A stretch of DNA of 64,000 bases. Source: Lineus longissimus (taxonomy: Eukaryota; Nemertea; Pilidiophora; Heteronemertea; Lineidae). Where the stretch lies: contig NC_088309.1 in NCBI RefSeq assembly GCF_910592395.1, forward strand, positions 17,920,599 to 17,984,598. The letters are read 5' to 3'. A program made the translations under genes and the position numbers. Under the pieces are notes generated by a model. The model was not told the DNA's origin. It saw only the letters and a list, made by a program, of their open reading frames with translations, and searched no databases. Within the stretch, counting starts at the first letter, position 1, and every line of letters starts with the position of its first letter. Shown in pieces: positions 12,701 through 27,700 of the stretch.

Positions 12701-15700
12701 GGTGAATAATCAGCGGACATATAGAAACCAGACTATATCTAATAAGAGTTTCAAATATTGCAACTTATGTTCACAAAATTTCCAGTCAATCGTGCATGTA
12801 GGAATTCCACTGTACCAGGCACATAAGGGAAGGGTATAGCATGCATTTTTCGCAAAAGGCAGCATGTTGTGATCATTAAGGTATAGAGAAAGTCCCCTGT
12901 AAAGCAGTCCTGCTGGTGACTGGTGATGAAGATTCACTGTTGCTTGAAATAAGTCAAAGATGGGGTCAGCATCAACGTTTTTCAGGTTTATACCAATGAT
13001 CGCTTCATGCATCATTTTGCCAAAAACAGAACCGTTTCGTTAGTCTGATAGCTTACCTTGTCAATTGCAATTTGAAATGACTTAATACTGGATGAAAATG
13101 ACTCGAGCTGGCAGTCAGATTCATGTAGCTTTCTGCAAAGTTAATCAGAATGGAACTATGTAAACAAGCAAGGTCATGCAGTAACACACAATTCAAGGCT
13201 CCTGAACAAAAACGGTGGAAAATAGGCAAATTTTGAAACGTTATCATCAAATGATGATGAGTCAATGGTCTATGCTAAACTTTCTTCTCGTTTTCAAGAA
13301 TATTTTCAGATCCATTAGCAAAATCCACCGTTCTTTGTTCAGTAAATCAAAACAAACTAAATCAAAGGGGAGGGGGATATGAATTTGCAAGGTTGTGGAA
13401 TGTTGTTAAAGAATAGCTGTACTGGCGCACATTGGTGCAAAATCTTGGGTTCTATTTGAAGAACAATCACCACTTCTTAGATAGAGATACAGGAAGTTTT
13501 ACAGAGGAGTGATAATAAAGGGATAGTAAGATCATCGAATTATGACTATGGACCAAGAGTTATAGGTTATACTAAAGAATAGGAGGGGATGGAGTAGGGG
13601 GTGGTGGGGACGTTATTGATATTTTTATAGGAGGAAAGACAGTGATACACTGATGCAGAAGTGGGGTGCCGGAGCTGCATAATTGTTTGCCCTGTCTAAC
13701 AGACACAAGCAACTTCCATTTCCTGCATTTACACTCTAGTTTCGCACCAGTCTGTCACTAGTTTCGGATAGTCATATGATATCTGAAGGTTTAGAGTGTC
13801 CGACAATGATCCATATTCAGTTCGCCAAAATGTTTAAAGAAAGAAATAAGGATAACACTCTCACTCCTAGACTAGTGCAAAACACAAAACAGTATAGATC
13901 ATTCTCACCAGACTTGCATGCAGCTGGCTGACATATGTAGATTCAACAATCTTTCTACTTTTTTCGTGCAGTGAGCTGCTGCCAATGACCAAGTCATCCT
14001 GGACAACCCATTCCCCAACTGGCCGAGGACCTTGCCTTAATCTTGTGTATTCAAACCAGGCCTTCTTTCTAACTTACAAAGCAACCTGTCCTGGAGAGTG
14101 ACTGGCAGACGACAATTTGCTGGAAGACTCCAACAACACAGTGTTTCCAACATTACTGCAAAATTCTCCTTTGGCAGATCAGGCCAGCTCGGCAAGTTGG
14201 ACAGTCAGCCTGATTCTCGGCAAGCTGAGGAATTGACTCTCCAGGATGCCAGTGCACAAGATGTTATCAGCCTCGTGAAAATGACCTATAATTGTACTTG
14301 TCTACTTCTATCCACACTTCATGCAGGCTTTTTTCATCCAAAGGTGTCCCAGACAGATAAAAGCAAAAAGTATGCAGTTGCACATCTGTTTCATAACACC
14401 CATGACAGGCTACTTTTCACTGTCCGATATTGTAGATATGATTAGTGCAAGTAACCACACTTGGGTTTGCATGCAGAATGTGCCCGACACCATCAAAATT
14501 CGTACTACATGCAACAGGATTTAAGTTCATTGATTCTTCAACAGAATGAATCACACCTTTGCCGATACTATTCACAACTCTCTCAAGAAAATACTTTGGC
14601 TTTGTACCACTGAGTTCAACTTGCTGAGTGCATACCAGATACCTCTTTGTAAAGGACAAGCTCAAGATAATGAATGTTTTAAAATGACTTCAGTGGCTGG
14701 CCTTGCATGCAATACCAAGTGGCCAAATACCAGGGACTGCCAAGGTCATCCCACAGACATTTTAGCTGTTCATTGACTGCAATCTTTAGGAGCAAGTCCA
14801 AAACAAAGAATCCAAAATGTTAGAATGTTAGAATGGTACAATGTTGCATGTTTTTTATCTTTGATTATCAAGTCCACGACAGACACCGACACCAAGACTG
14901 ATATACACTGTCCAATACTCCTTTGAGAAATTTGAATCAGCACCACGGTGAGGTTCTAACAAATATTTTCAGACTTTTCAGACTCTGGTTACACATGCGC
15001 ATGAATAACCTTGGTTACTTTTTGGCTGCCCTGGTTACCTATCAATACGCGTGCGTAATCAGACAAAAAATCTAGAAATTTGGTTCGAACTTCTGACTGT
15101 AGTGTTGATTGAAAGTCTTCAAAGAGTATGATATCAAACAGTCAACCTCACACCCAGACGTGTCTTAGATCCAGCTGGCTTCATGCGATCACCACGCAGA
15201 CGAGTGCCTGGACGTGAGGTCAACCCACATGATATCACGGACAATCTATAAGCGATACAACATGGAGAGACATCTGTTGGTGAAGGAATGAGTGAAATGT
15301 AAGTACTTCTCCCGATCGTCACACTGGTCCTCTTTTGTGGCTAAGTTCATTTCCAGGGAAACATTTTTACGTGCAACCTGAAATGGAGAACATTTACGAC
15401 GGTGTAGCGACGATATTTCAAAAACTAAAATTGACAAAAGCTTTGACCTTAAACGTAGAATCTTATAGTCAGCTTTAGTAGAAATCTATTAAACTTGATG
15501 CGACTTGACAACAGTGAGGACTGCAAAGTCGCTTGTTGCAAAATATGAATATAAATTTGTGTTCATACTTGAGGGTTTTTATATTACGATTTTTTCACGT
15601 CCTTTTGTGTTTAAACACAGTTAAGAAAATCCCAGCCAACCTCCTTCTAAGAAATGGGCAGAAACCCTAACCCTGTTAAACACTGACTATTAGATTCAAG

Positions 15701-18700
15701 GTTCTTGGTCAAGAGCTAAAACATACCATGCAGTTCTTGTTAAACCATGAGAGACGCAAGCATAGTTTTATCAGGTATCTCTGCCAAACTAAAATGCCTC
15801 TCTCATGGTCCAATCCGGTGAACAGCATGCCCTGACAAGAAAATGCTCCCAGAATCTGATATCGCATGTCATCATTCAATGGAAGAAATGCAGGCACAAG
15901 ACGGCAAAACTGATATCAGATTCTGAGAGAATTATAAAATTGTCACGCTTTTCTGAATGGTCTCCTCCTTCAGATAAAGGCAATGGCATGATACAGAATG
16001 TTCTATGAAATATATATTTGAAAAGCTGGTCCCAACAGATTACACGTGACACTAGGTTTTTAGCATCATCAGTTGACTTATTTTCGAACTCATTCCAAGT
16101 GGTCAATTGACTTTTAAAAGGGAAGTCATCATCTAAAAGAATACACGCACTTCATCTATCTGACGAAAAATGACAACCCTGTGTAAATGTTGACACACAC
16201 TATTCTGCAGTCCATTGCCGTATTGCCAAAAGACGAGACCATCAGAACTGCAACCCTTTCTTTAACTATCTCACTAATACTTACGCTTCAGCAGCCTCCA
16301 GACGAGCCTCAGCACGCTCCAAGTCAACCTCTGTGATGGCAAGCTTTCTAGCAGCCTGGCGAGAATATTATAGATATTATTCCACAAATGTTCATCAAAT
16401 ATTGAAATATTCAAATAGACAAGAAATTGCATAAAATACAAGTATACAGCAACTAGGACGCAACACCTGAGACTAGCCATTGCATCAAACCCGCCTTTTT
16501 CAACACAACTGAAAAGTGCAATTTCCAGGTTCTTACAAAATATCCTCTTTTCCTTCTCATGACTGAGATAGATTAAGTTCATTTGGTATGTACATTGTAA
16601 GGGGGCAGAGCATTTGAGAGAATTGTTTGCCCATTTTGCACACACCTGTGGGGCTCATCTGTAAAGCATGCATATAGGGGGAGGGGGTCATGGAAAATCT
16701 TAAATTTGTGTGTACATACTAAATAAACTGCCCCACATTAATGCACAATCGATGGCTTGACTACACTGTCTGAGGTGTTGCATCCTTGCAGCTAACTCTG
16801 AACACCTGTGGAATACAGACCAAATCCAAGCACATGCCAAACTGAGACTTGAGAAATCCCAAGCCGGATAGCTATGTAGGTTTATCGATAACACTGAAGG
16901 GTTGCAGTTAGTAAAATTTTAGTAAGACTATGGAGGGCATGAAAATGGCATTGGGAGACATATTCTGGAGGAATCTGGATAGAATACAGCAGAGATAGGC
17001 CCAGAATTAGCTGGGTGAGTCACGGAGAAACAAGCAGACGTATCTCACTAGCACATTTTCACACCCGTTAATGTCCACTGATGAACTTGACCTATCATAG
17101 AAATACTTCAGAAAACTAGAGGAACAAAATTCGCTTTCCCAATTGAAACCATTCCTGCATTTCGAGACAATGCATATACCTATTTCAAAATGTACACCCA
17201 CGTCTGTATTTAAAGACTTTGCATACGTCTTAAAATTTACGTCTGTATTTTGAGGCATTGCATATATTTTGAAATGTACACTGAAGTATTTCATAATGAC
17301 AGATAGAGAATATTTGTCAATAAGCAAAAGAAACTCTACAAAACAGTTTTTTCACTGACATAGCCACTTCATAAAAATTCCAGAAAATTCTTCATTGGCA
17401 TTCTAAAACACTTTTCAACAATTGTGTGACATTCAGAACATCGTACTTCCAAGTCAAGCCTATTAAACTATCCACATTTTTAACCTGATTATAAAATTCC
17501 CAACTGATTTTCTGGAATCCTTTCATTAGCGGTCAGTGAAGCAATAAATAGGGAATGCCGTTAAGGTATAGCAGGAGTATTTCAGCGATCTGAAACAAGA
17601 AAGTATCATTAGCAATGCTGTTAGTCACTGGAACATGCCTGTTGAGAGGGGACCCGATGAGGTACTGATGCAAATCAAATGACCTTGTTCAAGTGATATG
17701 TGATTACATTACACCTACATGTAATGATATGGCAACGCAATTTTGAATTGCCTTTGGCAAGCTTAGAACTGAGCTATGCAATTTTCACACTTAGTATCAT
17801 TAAAGCCCAACCGCAGAACAATTTGAAGAGTAATAAATATCATTAGGAAAATTGCCGGTAATGCGGCACAATTCACAAGTTTTTAGCCTATCATTTTGTT
17901 CCAGAAAAGGTTATGATTTTACACTCTATTAGACATATCCTTTTTTCTATTACAGAATACCGAGCTTTCCTTATTTCATGATCACCCATTGTTGGTACCT
18001 ACTTTGTCAGAATATCTGGGGGGCAATACTCGGTCGGTGACGCAACTGGACACAACTGCCTGTCTGCTCACAAGGTGGACAAAATTATCTCGCTATTCTC
18101 TATACAAACTGTTTGCATTAAGTAATTCCCGACAAAAGAATTAGAGAATCATCCATTTAACTAAAAGGGAAGAAGCTCAGAAAAGTGTTCAAACGCCATG
18201 ATGAAGCCCTTCAAACCCAGTTTACTCGAGTCAATGAGTCGGCGCAAGAAACCAGGCTTGGACTGGACATACCAGAAATGTCATAATATTGACAATAGCT
18301 TGGTATGTCTGGATTGTTGGCTATGCTATAATCAAATCAATTAACCCTCCTTTGAGGGGACACCCCAATAAATTTAGAATGTAGATACAATCCTATGTAA
18401 ACATGTTTAAGTTCCGAAGAGTCAAGCGCAGTCTGCCAGACTAGGCAAATTTGGTGCAGACCACTGACTCCAGGGTAACATTTTGTCCAGCAAATTCCTT
18501 CCATTTCTGGCATCAGTAAACAATTAAAGGGGTGGGGCACCACATGAAATGAACAAATGGACCTTGTAGACGTTTCCACTTGATATGGGATTGTTTCCAT
18601 TCATCATTTTGGGGACAAAAATGAACCAAGGATGTGAAGTTCAACTGATATCACTGGTTTGAGGAAAGAACTAACCATGCACAGAACTGGATTAGTAACT

Positions 18701-21700
18701 ATATAACACTGCTTTATCAAACTGTCTAAAGACAATTGATCAACCAAAGCTGATTAATAGATCTGAAACCATTAAACAAGCAGGGATGCACCACAAGTGT
18801 TCAGATGATCAAAACTATACAGATTCAAAGCACGATATTTAACAGGCCTAAATTCATTAATGCTAAATTTTAATCGAGGAAAAACAGGGATGATGGTTTA
18901 TCTTCCATTCCAAAATCATGGATGCTGTTCATAAGCAGCAATGTTGAGACATGTTGGTATTTCATTTTTTTTCAGCAGTATCATTGACACTTTATTTATA
19001 CTTAAGTACAAAATGCAGCTGTTCAGCCTCTCACTTTAATCTATAAACCAAGTATGGATTTCTGTACTTGATATAACTTATATGGACATGGAGCAACTTT
19101 CGTTATTAGACCAACTCAAAATGGCCATGTTTCAGACTCCAGACGGCCTTCAGACCGCAGAATTTTCACTTTATTTAACAGACTACAACCATTCAAGTAA
19201 AGGCCTATACCTGAAACAATGAAACTTTGACAATATAAGATGACACTCAGAATAGCATGCAACTCACGCGACTCATGCTGTTGGTTCGTCACTCCAAAAT
19301 AATTTCTGGCCAGCAGAAATTGCGCCGACAGGGCTGAACACAGTCCTCACCCCAGCTGCACCCCTCAGTTTGAAGAGATCAATTTTCCCCAGAGGCAGAG
19401 ACGAAATAAAGGAATCTCAATCCAGATCGCTGAGAGTTTAATTCAAGATCAAGCAGACTGAGAAATTATGATGTTCCGTGCTTAAAGCATCATGAACAAT
19501 ATACACTACACGTATGTCCTTCAACAAGCCCGCATCCCCGAACAAATTACCAATTCGTAAACACATATATAAACCCTGTGCACGTACAATTCCAGAGCAA
19601 TTTGAAAGTTATGACAACTCATCTATTCAGACGACCATCAAGTTGCCCCAGTACATCTCCATTACATGAGGCAGCTACAGGCTGCTCTACAAGTACATGT
19701 ACCAGCAATAATGGATGAGCTTTGCTTGCTTGTCTGATCTATATTTTCTATAATATTGATATTCGATGTCATTTGTGATGTCATCGTTATTGTTATTATT
19801 GAGACAAAGGTAAAATTTTCTCATGCAGTTTATACTGAACAAACAGATGACTTCCAGGTACAAATGAGATAGATAATAGGATTCTCGAGTATGAAAGGAT
19901 GGATAATACATCACAAGTATGAGAGAAAAGATGAAATGAAAGATAGCTTTTTGACAATGAGTTGTGGGAAGAAAGAGGATTAAGTTGACTATAAAGAGTA
20001 CAGTAATGGGAAATTTGATGAAATTTATAGTTTCTCCTTGATTTGGGTTGTAAAAGGTTGAGTAGCTTTAACAGTGAAAAGAAACAAGACAAAATTAAAA
20101 GTGGTCTTTTAAAAGGGGACACGATATACGTTTAGGGTCAATTTTGAGTCATGGATTAAAGGTACATGTATGGCATAGCAGTCTGACAATCAGAGACATG
20201 TGGTTTTAGGTCTATATCAAGTTGAAAACGGGTAATAAAGGTTTACCAATAGGCCATGTGGCAGACAAAGGTAACACAAATAAGGTTGAGGTTCACCAAA
20301 GCCCATATTGGGTGTCTAATACAAGTTCTAGGTTGAAATGAGAAGTTCGGGATCATTTGGTTAGAACTAATGATTGAACATGTAGTAGTTTTGTGGTTCA
20401 AATATAGTGCAGGAGGGGCACGTTTGTCTTCTCAAGACCACAAACACTTGAAAATTAGACTAGTAGGACAGGGAAGATTCCATCGACATAAAAATGGCAC
20501 AGACAAAGGTATTACAAAGAGTTTAATCTGAGGTGCATCTCAATCATTGAGGACCAACAAAATCGTATGGCTTTGGTTTGGGTGATAACGTCAGAAAATA
20601 GACGGGGTTGCATGTTTGGGCCATGCCATATATCACCTCTTCGTATTTGCGATCTCCCTCAGTTGCCAAGGTGGTCGTCTCTTTCAAGTGTGCCTCTAGC
20701 GAATCGATAGTTTCATCACTTGTATTACAGCGCTGATCAAGAACCTTTCTCATTCTGCGTAAATGAACATAGAAGAATTGGACATTTTAAAAGAGGTTTG
20801 AATTCATATTTGCGCCTGTCATCGGACTTTTCCTCTGCTGGCAAAGTGAAGTCATGGCTGATTAAGTACGTGGACAATTTTCGAAAACATGTCAATTTGA
20901 GATATATTTCTCCGCAAATACCACTGCTTTTGTATGAATATCCTCTTCAAGTAGTAAGCTATCTTCCCAACATTCCTGTGTAGAGATATTATCAAAAATT
21001 AGTACGTTAAGTTCTATTGTGTTCCAAAAGTTATCTAGGTTGGGACTTGAAAATTCCATGTAAAGTTCCAAATCAAACTGATATTCACAAAACTAGGTCA
21101 GCATGAAAGGCAGTGTTCTGGTAAACGACACTCTGTAAGTCCATACTATGTAACCCACATAAAAATGAATATAGCACCATTTGTAGTTTTCAGTTGATAT
21201 CTTTTTATGAAAGGATTAGATGTTTCAATCATTGCTTTCATGAATAAAGAAAAAGAATCCATCCAAGTACATGATACTAAGTGCCAGGGACTAACACAAA
21301 TTCAATGAAATTACTTGTATTCTTTCAAACCAAAGTCAGTCAAAAGTCCACTTCATATCGTCAACATACTTAAATCTTTAAAGGTGAGTGATCACATTTG
21401 AAGTTCAAGCTTGGCGTGGGTAAGAATTTAAAAGACATTTTCAGAAGTTGTGCACAAAATATTTTGCCATTCTTTGATCAGCCATAACCTTTATGCCGAC
21501 TCAAATAGATAATGTTTTGGCCCGTGATGATCTTGTCTCAGTTGGAAGTGATGAAATGGAAATAGAATAAAGTTTATGGGAAGAAGAGTATTATATCGAG
21601 AATGTGAAGAAAGGAAGTGATAAGTTTGAATGGAGTGCAGTTTCATGTTAGAACGAATGTTCATTTCCGAGTTATTTTTTTCCATCGAGGGACTTGATAA

Positions 21701-24700
21701 TGTAAGTGGCGATCAATGAGAAAATGACCAGAAGTTTATGAAGAATGGTTAGATTAGATGCAGTCAGCAGAACTGGCCAATTCAAGATCAACGAAATTGG
21801 AAAATCCAATTCCTTGACCTGAGATCAAACGGGCCATACTCAAAAATGGATTGTAGTTGATCCGCTTTTGATATTCTCTAATCGTTTATTCTACAGCTAC
21901 ACTGCAACACACTCAATCGCGTGCGCATGCAAAACAGTGCGCTATGCACAACTGACGTCACCTCGTCAAATTTCCTATCAGCATCTGTAGCCAAAAACGT
22001 GGACTCTTTTACTTGTTCTTCTAGCACGCTCATTCTCTCCTCATCGGCAAATGTGCGGGCCTCTAGCACTTTGCTGATTCTGTACACAGGGAAGGCACAT
22101 AAGAAACATTAATGACAATGCCACAATAAGGTTTTTTTAAGAAAGAAAATCGAATCATAGTCAAGGGTCTCATGGTCCCTTGCGTCTCTCGTAGCTCACT
22201 CCATCTTACAGGCAGTTGCTGAAACCTAAAAGAAAGAGGGGTTTTTTAATCCGCTGTTGCACCGATCTGCGAAAGAGTTAAAATCAACTTCCTCCTCATC
22301 CTGCATGGTTCCAGAGGGCCTTGCTCATCATCTGCCTGAAAGTAACCGAAAGTGAATCATTAGACCATATTATTTTCCCCAGGGTCTGCCCTGTTATTGT
22401 ATTAAACCTGCATGCACCTACCTCTTCGTATTTTACTTCCCATTCTGATGCTTGTTGGTGGTAGGATTTGGCCAGTTTCTCTAGTTCACAGTTCCTCTCA
22501 TAGTCCAAGTTGCTCTTGTTTTCTAGCACTTTGCGAGCTCTGTATGGGGAGAAAAGGCAAAGAAAGGATCACACACCATGCAATATGAATAAGATGCAAG
22601 GTGATACCTACCATTTTCAATGTAGGCATTCACTAGGTCTTGCCAGGCACACCCAGGTCTCTCTGGTGCAGATGTCGACGACCATAGTCAAGACATAATG
22701 TGGAATCTAGGAAATTAAAACAAGATCCCTCCACCAACTTCTTACAACTTCATTTTTTGCCAAACTACCCTGTGCTATTTCGCTATATGCAAGTGATGAC
22801 AGAGGAATCTGAATTCTGCCTTGTTTTACAATTTCTGTCATCGTCATGTCCGAGTTTTGGTATTTCAAAATTGACACAACACTGAGGGTTCAACTTAAAT
22901 TCTAAAATGTCTCCTGAGCAGTGAGTAGTATGTATCATAGTGAGGAGGGTTTTGATTGATTAACCCACTGCACTCAAAATAATAGGCTAATGGATTTCCC
23001 CTTGAAATAACAATTGGGGATATCAAGGTTATTTAGAATGAATTAGCCAGTACTTCTCAGTTCAAGAGATCACATTAGATTTTATTCAAAAGATAATTTC
23101 CCATCCCTCAATCTGACTACAACTCAAGCGACCCTAATAATATGTTGTACTCCACCAGTCACAGTTCACCGATGATGTGGCCAACACAAATACACCACTT
23201 GGGGCGATTCTCTCCGATATTTTTGCTCATTTTGTTCAACAAACACAGAATTCCTCCAACACCACATTGGCAAATCACCACACACGTATAATAGGCTTAT
23301 TTTGTGAAACAACATTACTATTCAAATTCATTCAAAAACTTTTCTCAGGATCAACAACTTTACACCCCAACACCCAAGTTGTGTATGGCCTACAGGTCAC
23401 AGGCCTGTGTGCATACCCCATATCTATAGGCCTTACTCTAATAGGAAATGTCATATTGGGCTAATTCTAAACCCGTCTCGACATGTCGCTTCCAAAAGTA
23501 AATCACTTCCAACACCCAATATACTGGACACATTTTTTATCCCCTGACCCGTGCAAGTTAGCAAGGCAAGTTGGTCATGTCATGTGTAAACTCCTAAATT
23601 AAGCATTATTTCCGAAGGATATCACAAGCTGACACGCCTTTCCGACTTCCATGTCCGATGGTCATGTCATGTGTAAACTCCTAAATTAAGCATTAGTTCC
23701 GAAGGATATTACAAGACTCAGACTTCCATGTCAGAAGTGGGCACCAAATCCAGCCATGAAAACGAATTCAAGGACTGGACACATTTTTTCCCAGCAGCAT
23801 TTCTAACTTATCAATCATGTACAAATCTAATTAGATATCTGATCTACTTGCTGTGTGATAAGGCCATGTTCAGATTACCATGTTCCCTACTCAATTCTGG
23901 ACCACAACTGACCTTTTTCGCCAGGAATGCATGTGGCTATCTAGACTTAGGGTTAACAGCAAAGAACTTCAGTTAAATGCAAGAGGAGAACAGCCATGTT
24001 CTGGAGAACTTGATACATTCCTAGTCCAGCCCATAGATATCAATTTATCACCGGCTGTCATGTATCGTTATATCTAACCATCAATGGATGCTTTCACCAT
24101 TTTATCTCCACATGAGTATGTACTTCAATGCATTGCAATTGTATGCAGGAAAATGTTCGATGTATGGAATAGATGTACACAGCATGTACGCGTCTGGAAT
24201 CGAACAATGGGCTGCATGGGCTGGGTATAGCGCTAATGGCCACCACGTGAAACTGAATAGATTTTCATTGCCAGCACGCATGAATCCAGGATTCTTGTAT
24301 AGAGACTTGCACATTCTCTTTCATACGCCCATCCGGATGGGATGGCATTAATAAATGTTGACACACACTCCTGGATGGTTTCTCATGAGACACATATATT
24401 TAGTGAGAGTAAACTCTTACATTTTTTTAGATCACACTGTCATGGAAACACGATGCGATTTATTTAAGTTATGTTTTTTGCCAAATGTTTCAGTCACTGG
24501 TCATAGTATAGTACTTAACCCTTATTAAGGAATCACATAGGCAGGGATAAGGACAGGCTTGGCTGCCACGAATTCAGTAAACAATTGGCCTCAATGAAAA
24601 GAAAGGCAAATATTAGGCAATAGGCAAAATATGCTTATTCATCTGCTTGTCATCCCCAATGCGATGAAAGGATTCCATGAAGGACAACCAAATTAAGCCA

Positions 24701-27700
24701 CATTCCGGACCTAATGATGGTTATCTTGTCCTAAAAATCACTTCGGCCTCAATATTTCTACAAGTACATCGTGACTACCATTTGTAGTAACCAACTAAAC
24801 CAGAGTAAGTATACATCAGTCAAGGACAAAATGCCCCAATGAACCCCAATGTTTAAATGATTGAAGGTCAACATTTAAAGGCCAATGGATGGCTACGATT
24901 AGTCATTATTGTGATGACAGTAATATTGGCCTGTCTTGAAATTTCAACACGAAATCTTGAAAGCATTAGGTGCAGCAAAGCACAGGCTTAATACAAGTCA
25001 CATCATATATATCAGATACATTCCACAGTCAAACTGTAGTGCAATCATTATGCAGCAACAGTTGGATAATGAGCATAGCCAACAGTGTATGGCCCATTTC
25101 CTGGAGCGTCTGGTGCAGTACTGCTCAACATGCTGGTGCATTTGATAGATAGGCCACCATAAATAGAAAATCAATAAATCTAGCTGGAAAATACAGCCCA
25201 TATCAGAAAGAGAAATGTGACTCTGGCTTAAAAATAATGAGATTGGGAATGTCATTTGCTTTGTAGGTGTTTTAAATGACATAATGATCTCTACTGTCAG
25301 TCGGAAGACACACCCATATCTCAGATTTAGGTGAATCCTCTGCTGACTCAGAACATTAACTACTGCAATCAGTATATATCATACCCTTCACACTTATGAT
25401 CCAGCAGTTACCTACAACCCAGCCAAACTGAACTTGACAAGCAGGCATAGGATCTACGCAAATTACTTCTTCTGAGTCGATTATTTTCAATTCAAACATA
25501 TGTGAAATGGCTAACAAGAGGGCTTAGCATGAGAAGACGTCCAGAGCAGAGCGAAAGTCAAATTTCTCAAAAATGACCAATGAATCACTCTCTTCATTCA
25601 ACCACATTCTACACAGCTTTTCGTTAATTAATTATTCCCCCTCCGCTCAATAAATCATCAATAGTCTGTAGTGTAAATAGGCAACCTGGATCCAGGCACT
25701 TAAGAATTAAAATTCCAAGCAGGTGGCTTGCAAGACCGAGAGTACCGATATAGGCCTACTTGAACCTACTCACCAGGGCCAAGAGCTCATTTCAGGCAAA
25801 TACAAGCAGATGACACCAGAGTAATCATTCTATACATCGTACATTTTTATCTTGCTTAGTTTTCTCAGTATGCAGGACAAACATGATAATATCATTACCC
25901 TCAACCCAAGCTGCAGCAGGACCTTCCATAAAAATATACATGCCTAAGAATTCATAAAACTCGAAGGTTTGTCTACATTTGACAGCGATGGGCTGACATT
26001 TTGCCCCTTGAGCTGTGTGTTGTCAGTCTGACAATAAATGTAATATTTGATTGATCACGATGAAGCTGGGAGAATGAGCATACATATTCTAACCTTCTGA
26101 AAGGACTTTTTGGCATTGCAGTGTCTTAGATCATGCTTTTATTTTGTTAGTAACATAACAAATGAACAGACCCCCCCCCCCCGCCCACCCTTCCCCAATG
26201 ATAAGGAGTCTTTATTTCTTTTATTGTGTCACAGAAACCATACCTCGTCACTACCGTATTTCCTCCCCCTTGTCTCCATTTCATTTGAAACGGGCAGCTC
26301 AAGCATTACAAATCACGAGTACCCGCCAAATCTTTTTTGACCAAATATGGCATTGTGAATCAGACACAACTTTGATAATCGACACACACTATCTATTAAC
26401 TTGTGAACTTGTGAAAATGCATTGATCCAGGTCCTCAACTCACTATGAACCCGACAATGAGCAGTTATCAAGTAGTTCCATTCATCAGTCGGTGACGGTG
26501 CTCCACATGTCGACCGTAGTACTACACAAATTCCCCCGTATAATGTGTATTTTAACACCTAGTGTAACCTGAGTTAAACATGCATTTAAAAGATTTTGCG
26601 ATATATCCAATTTAAAAGCTTTTTCATTCCGTGTTAGTGCACCCAAACTGTACTGATTGAGAGAGGGATTTGAATTACAGGGCTACACAAATTCATTAAC
26701 CTTTGCTAATTGATTATCATAGAACAATGTATTAGAGTATAGATTTTGCTAGAAATGGTTTGCACTTCCGTGTTACAAAATACATGAATAAACTTTAGGT
26801 ACCGTACTCATTCAATGCTAGTCAAAAGTGAAATATACATCACAGCCAAGGTGGCCAAGATCTGCAACCAGTCATTAGAATTTGCATTGTTATCATCCAA
26901 TCTTCAATTGTTTAGATTTTGTGTAGCCCAAACGATGGAGGAGCAGCGAGGATATTCTGACATGCAAATATGGAAAGTCTAGATCTCTGCAAAAGAAGAA
27001 AATCAGGGAGGATCCCATTGAATTATCTATCACCAAAAACAGCTGTTATATATCTTGAAATCTGCCAATTTGCAACCAGTTAGACAGCAATGCATCTTCA
27101 GGGTTATCTCTCATTAATCTGCGGAAAACTAGGACTGAAAAGTAAGAGAGTTACAGACACAGGCGTATACCATTAAACAAATGCAACAACTCGATATCAT
27201 GACAAGTCTTCTGGTCAGGGGCCAAATGATGCTTTCCTGGATTGATCAATACACTAGTATTGTCCATAGTGTGACTAGGAAGGCACTGCCCTGTATCGGC
27301 TCAGCAAAGGAAACGATGATAGCATGTTCTTAGAGCTAGCATTAATGCTCAGCTCACAACTTCAATATTTTATGACAGCGTAGGAAAAAAGGCTCATAAG
27401 CATCTTTTTTCTGTGAAAGTCCTTTGGATCAGCTTTGATAGTTATACTTGTAGTTCGCAAAGACTCATACCACGCTAGGAATATAGGAATTATTTCAACT
27501 TGGTATTTTAATCAGGCCAGCTATTTCACTCATACGCACCTCTCGCTCTCATCGGCAGCCTTGGACGCCTCATCCAACATGTCTTGTGCTGTCTGTAGCC
27601 TGGTGCTAGTGGAATCAAGCTCTTCCTCCAGAAGCTGGATACGTCTGGTGAGGGCAGCTAATTCAGTTTCATTCTGGAGAAAACGAAGAAGGCCATTTTA

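Noticed and set aside
13909-13998. A 90-bp minus-strand open stretch with a GTGAGA donor that could be another tropomyosin exon.
   Set aside because: Length 90 bp and phase 0-0 fit no tropomyosin exon, the acceptor has no pyrimidine tract, and the 76-bp register has no AG in the right place.
14098-14445. A 115-codon plus-strand frame inside the tropomyosin intron.
   Set aside because: No recognisable motifs, no splice context, composition like surrounding intron.
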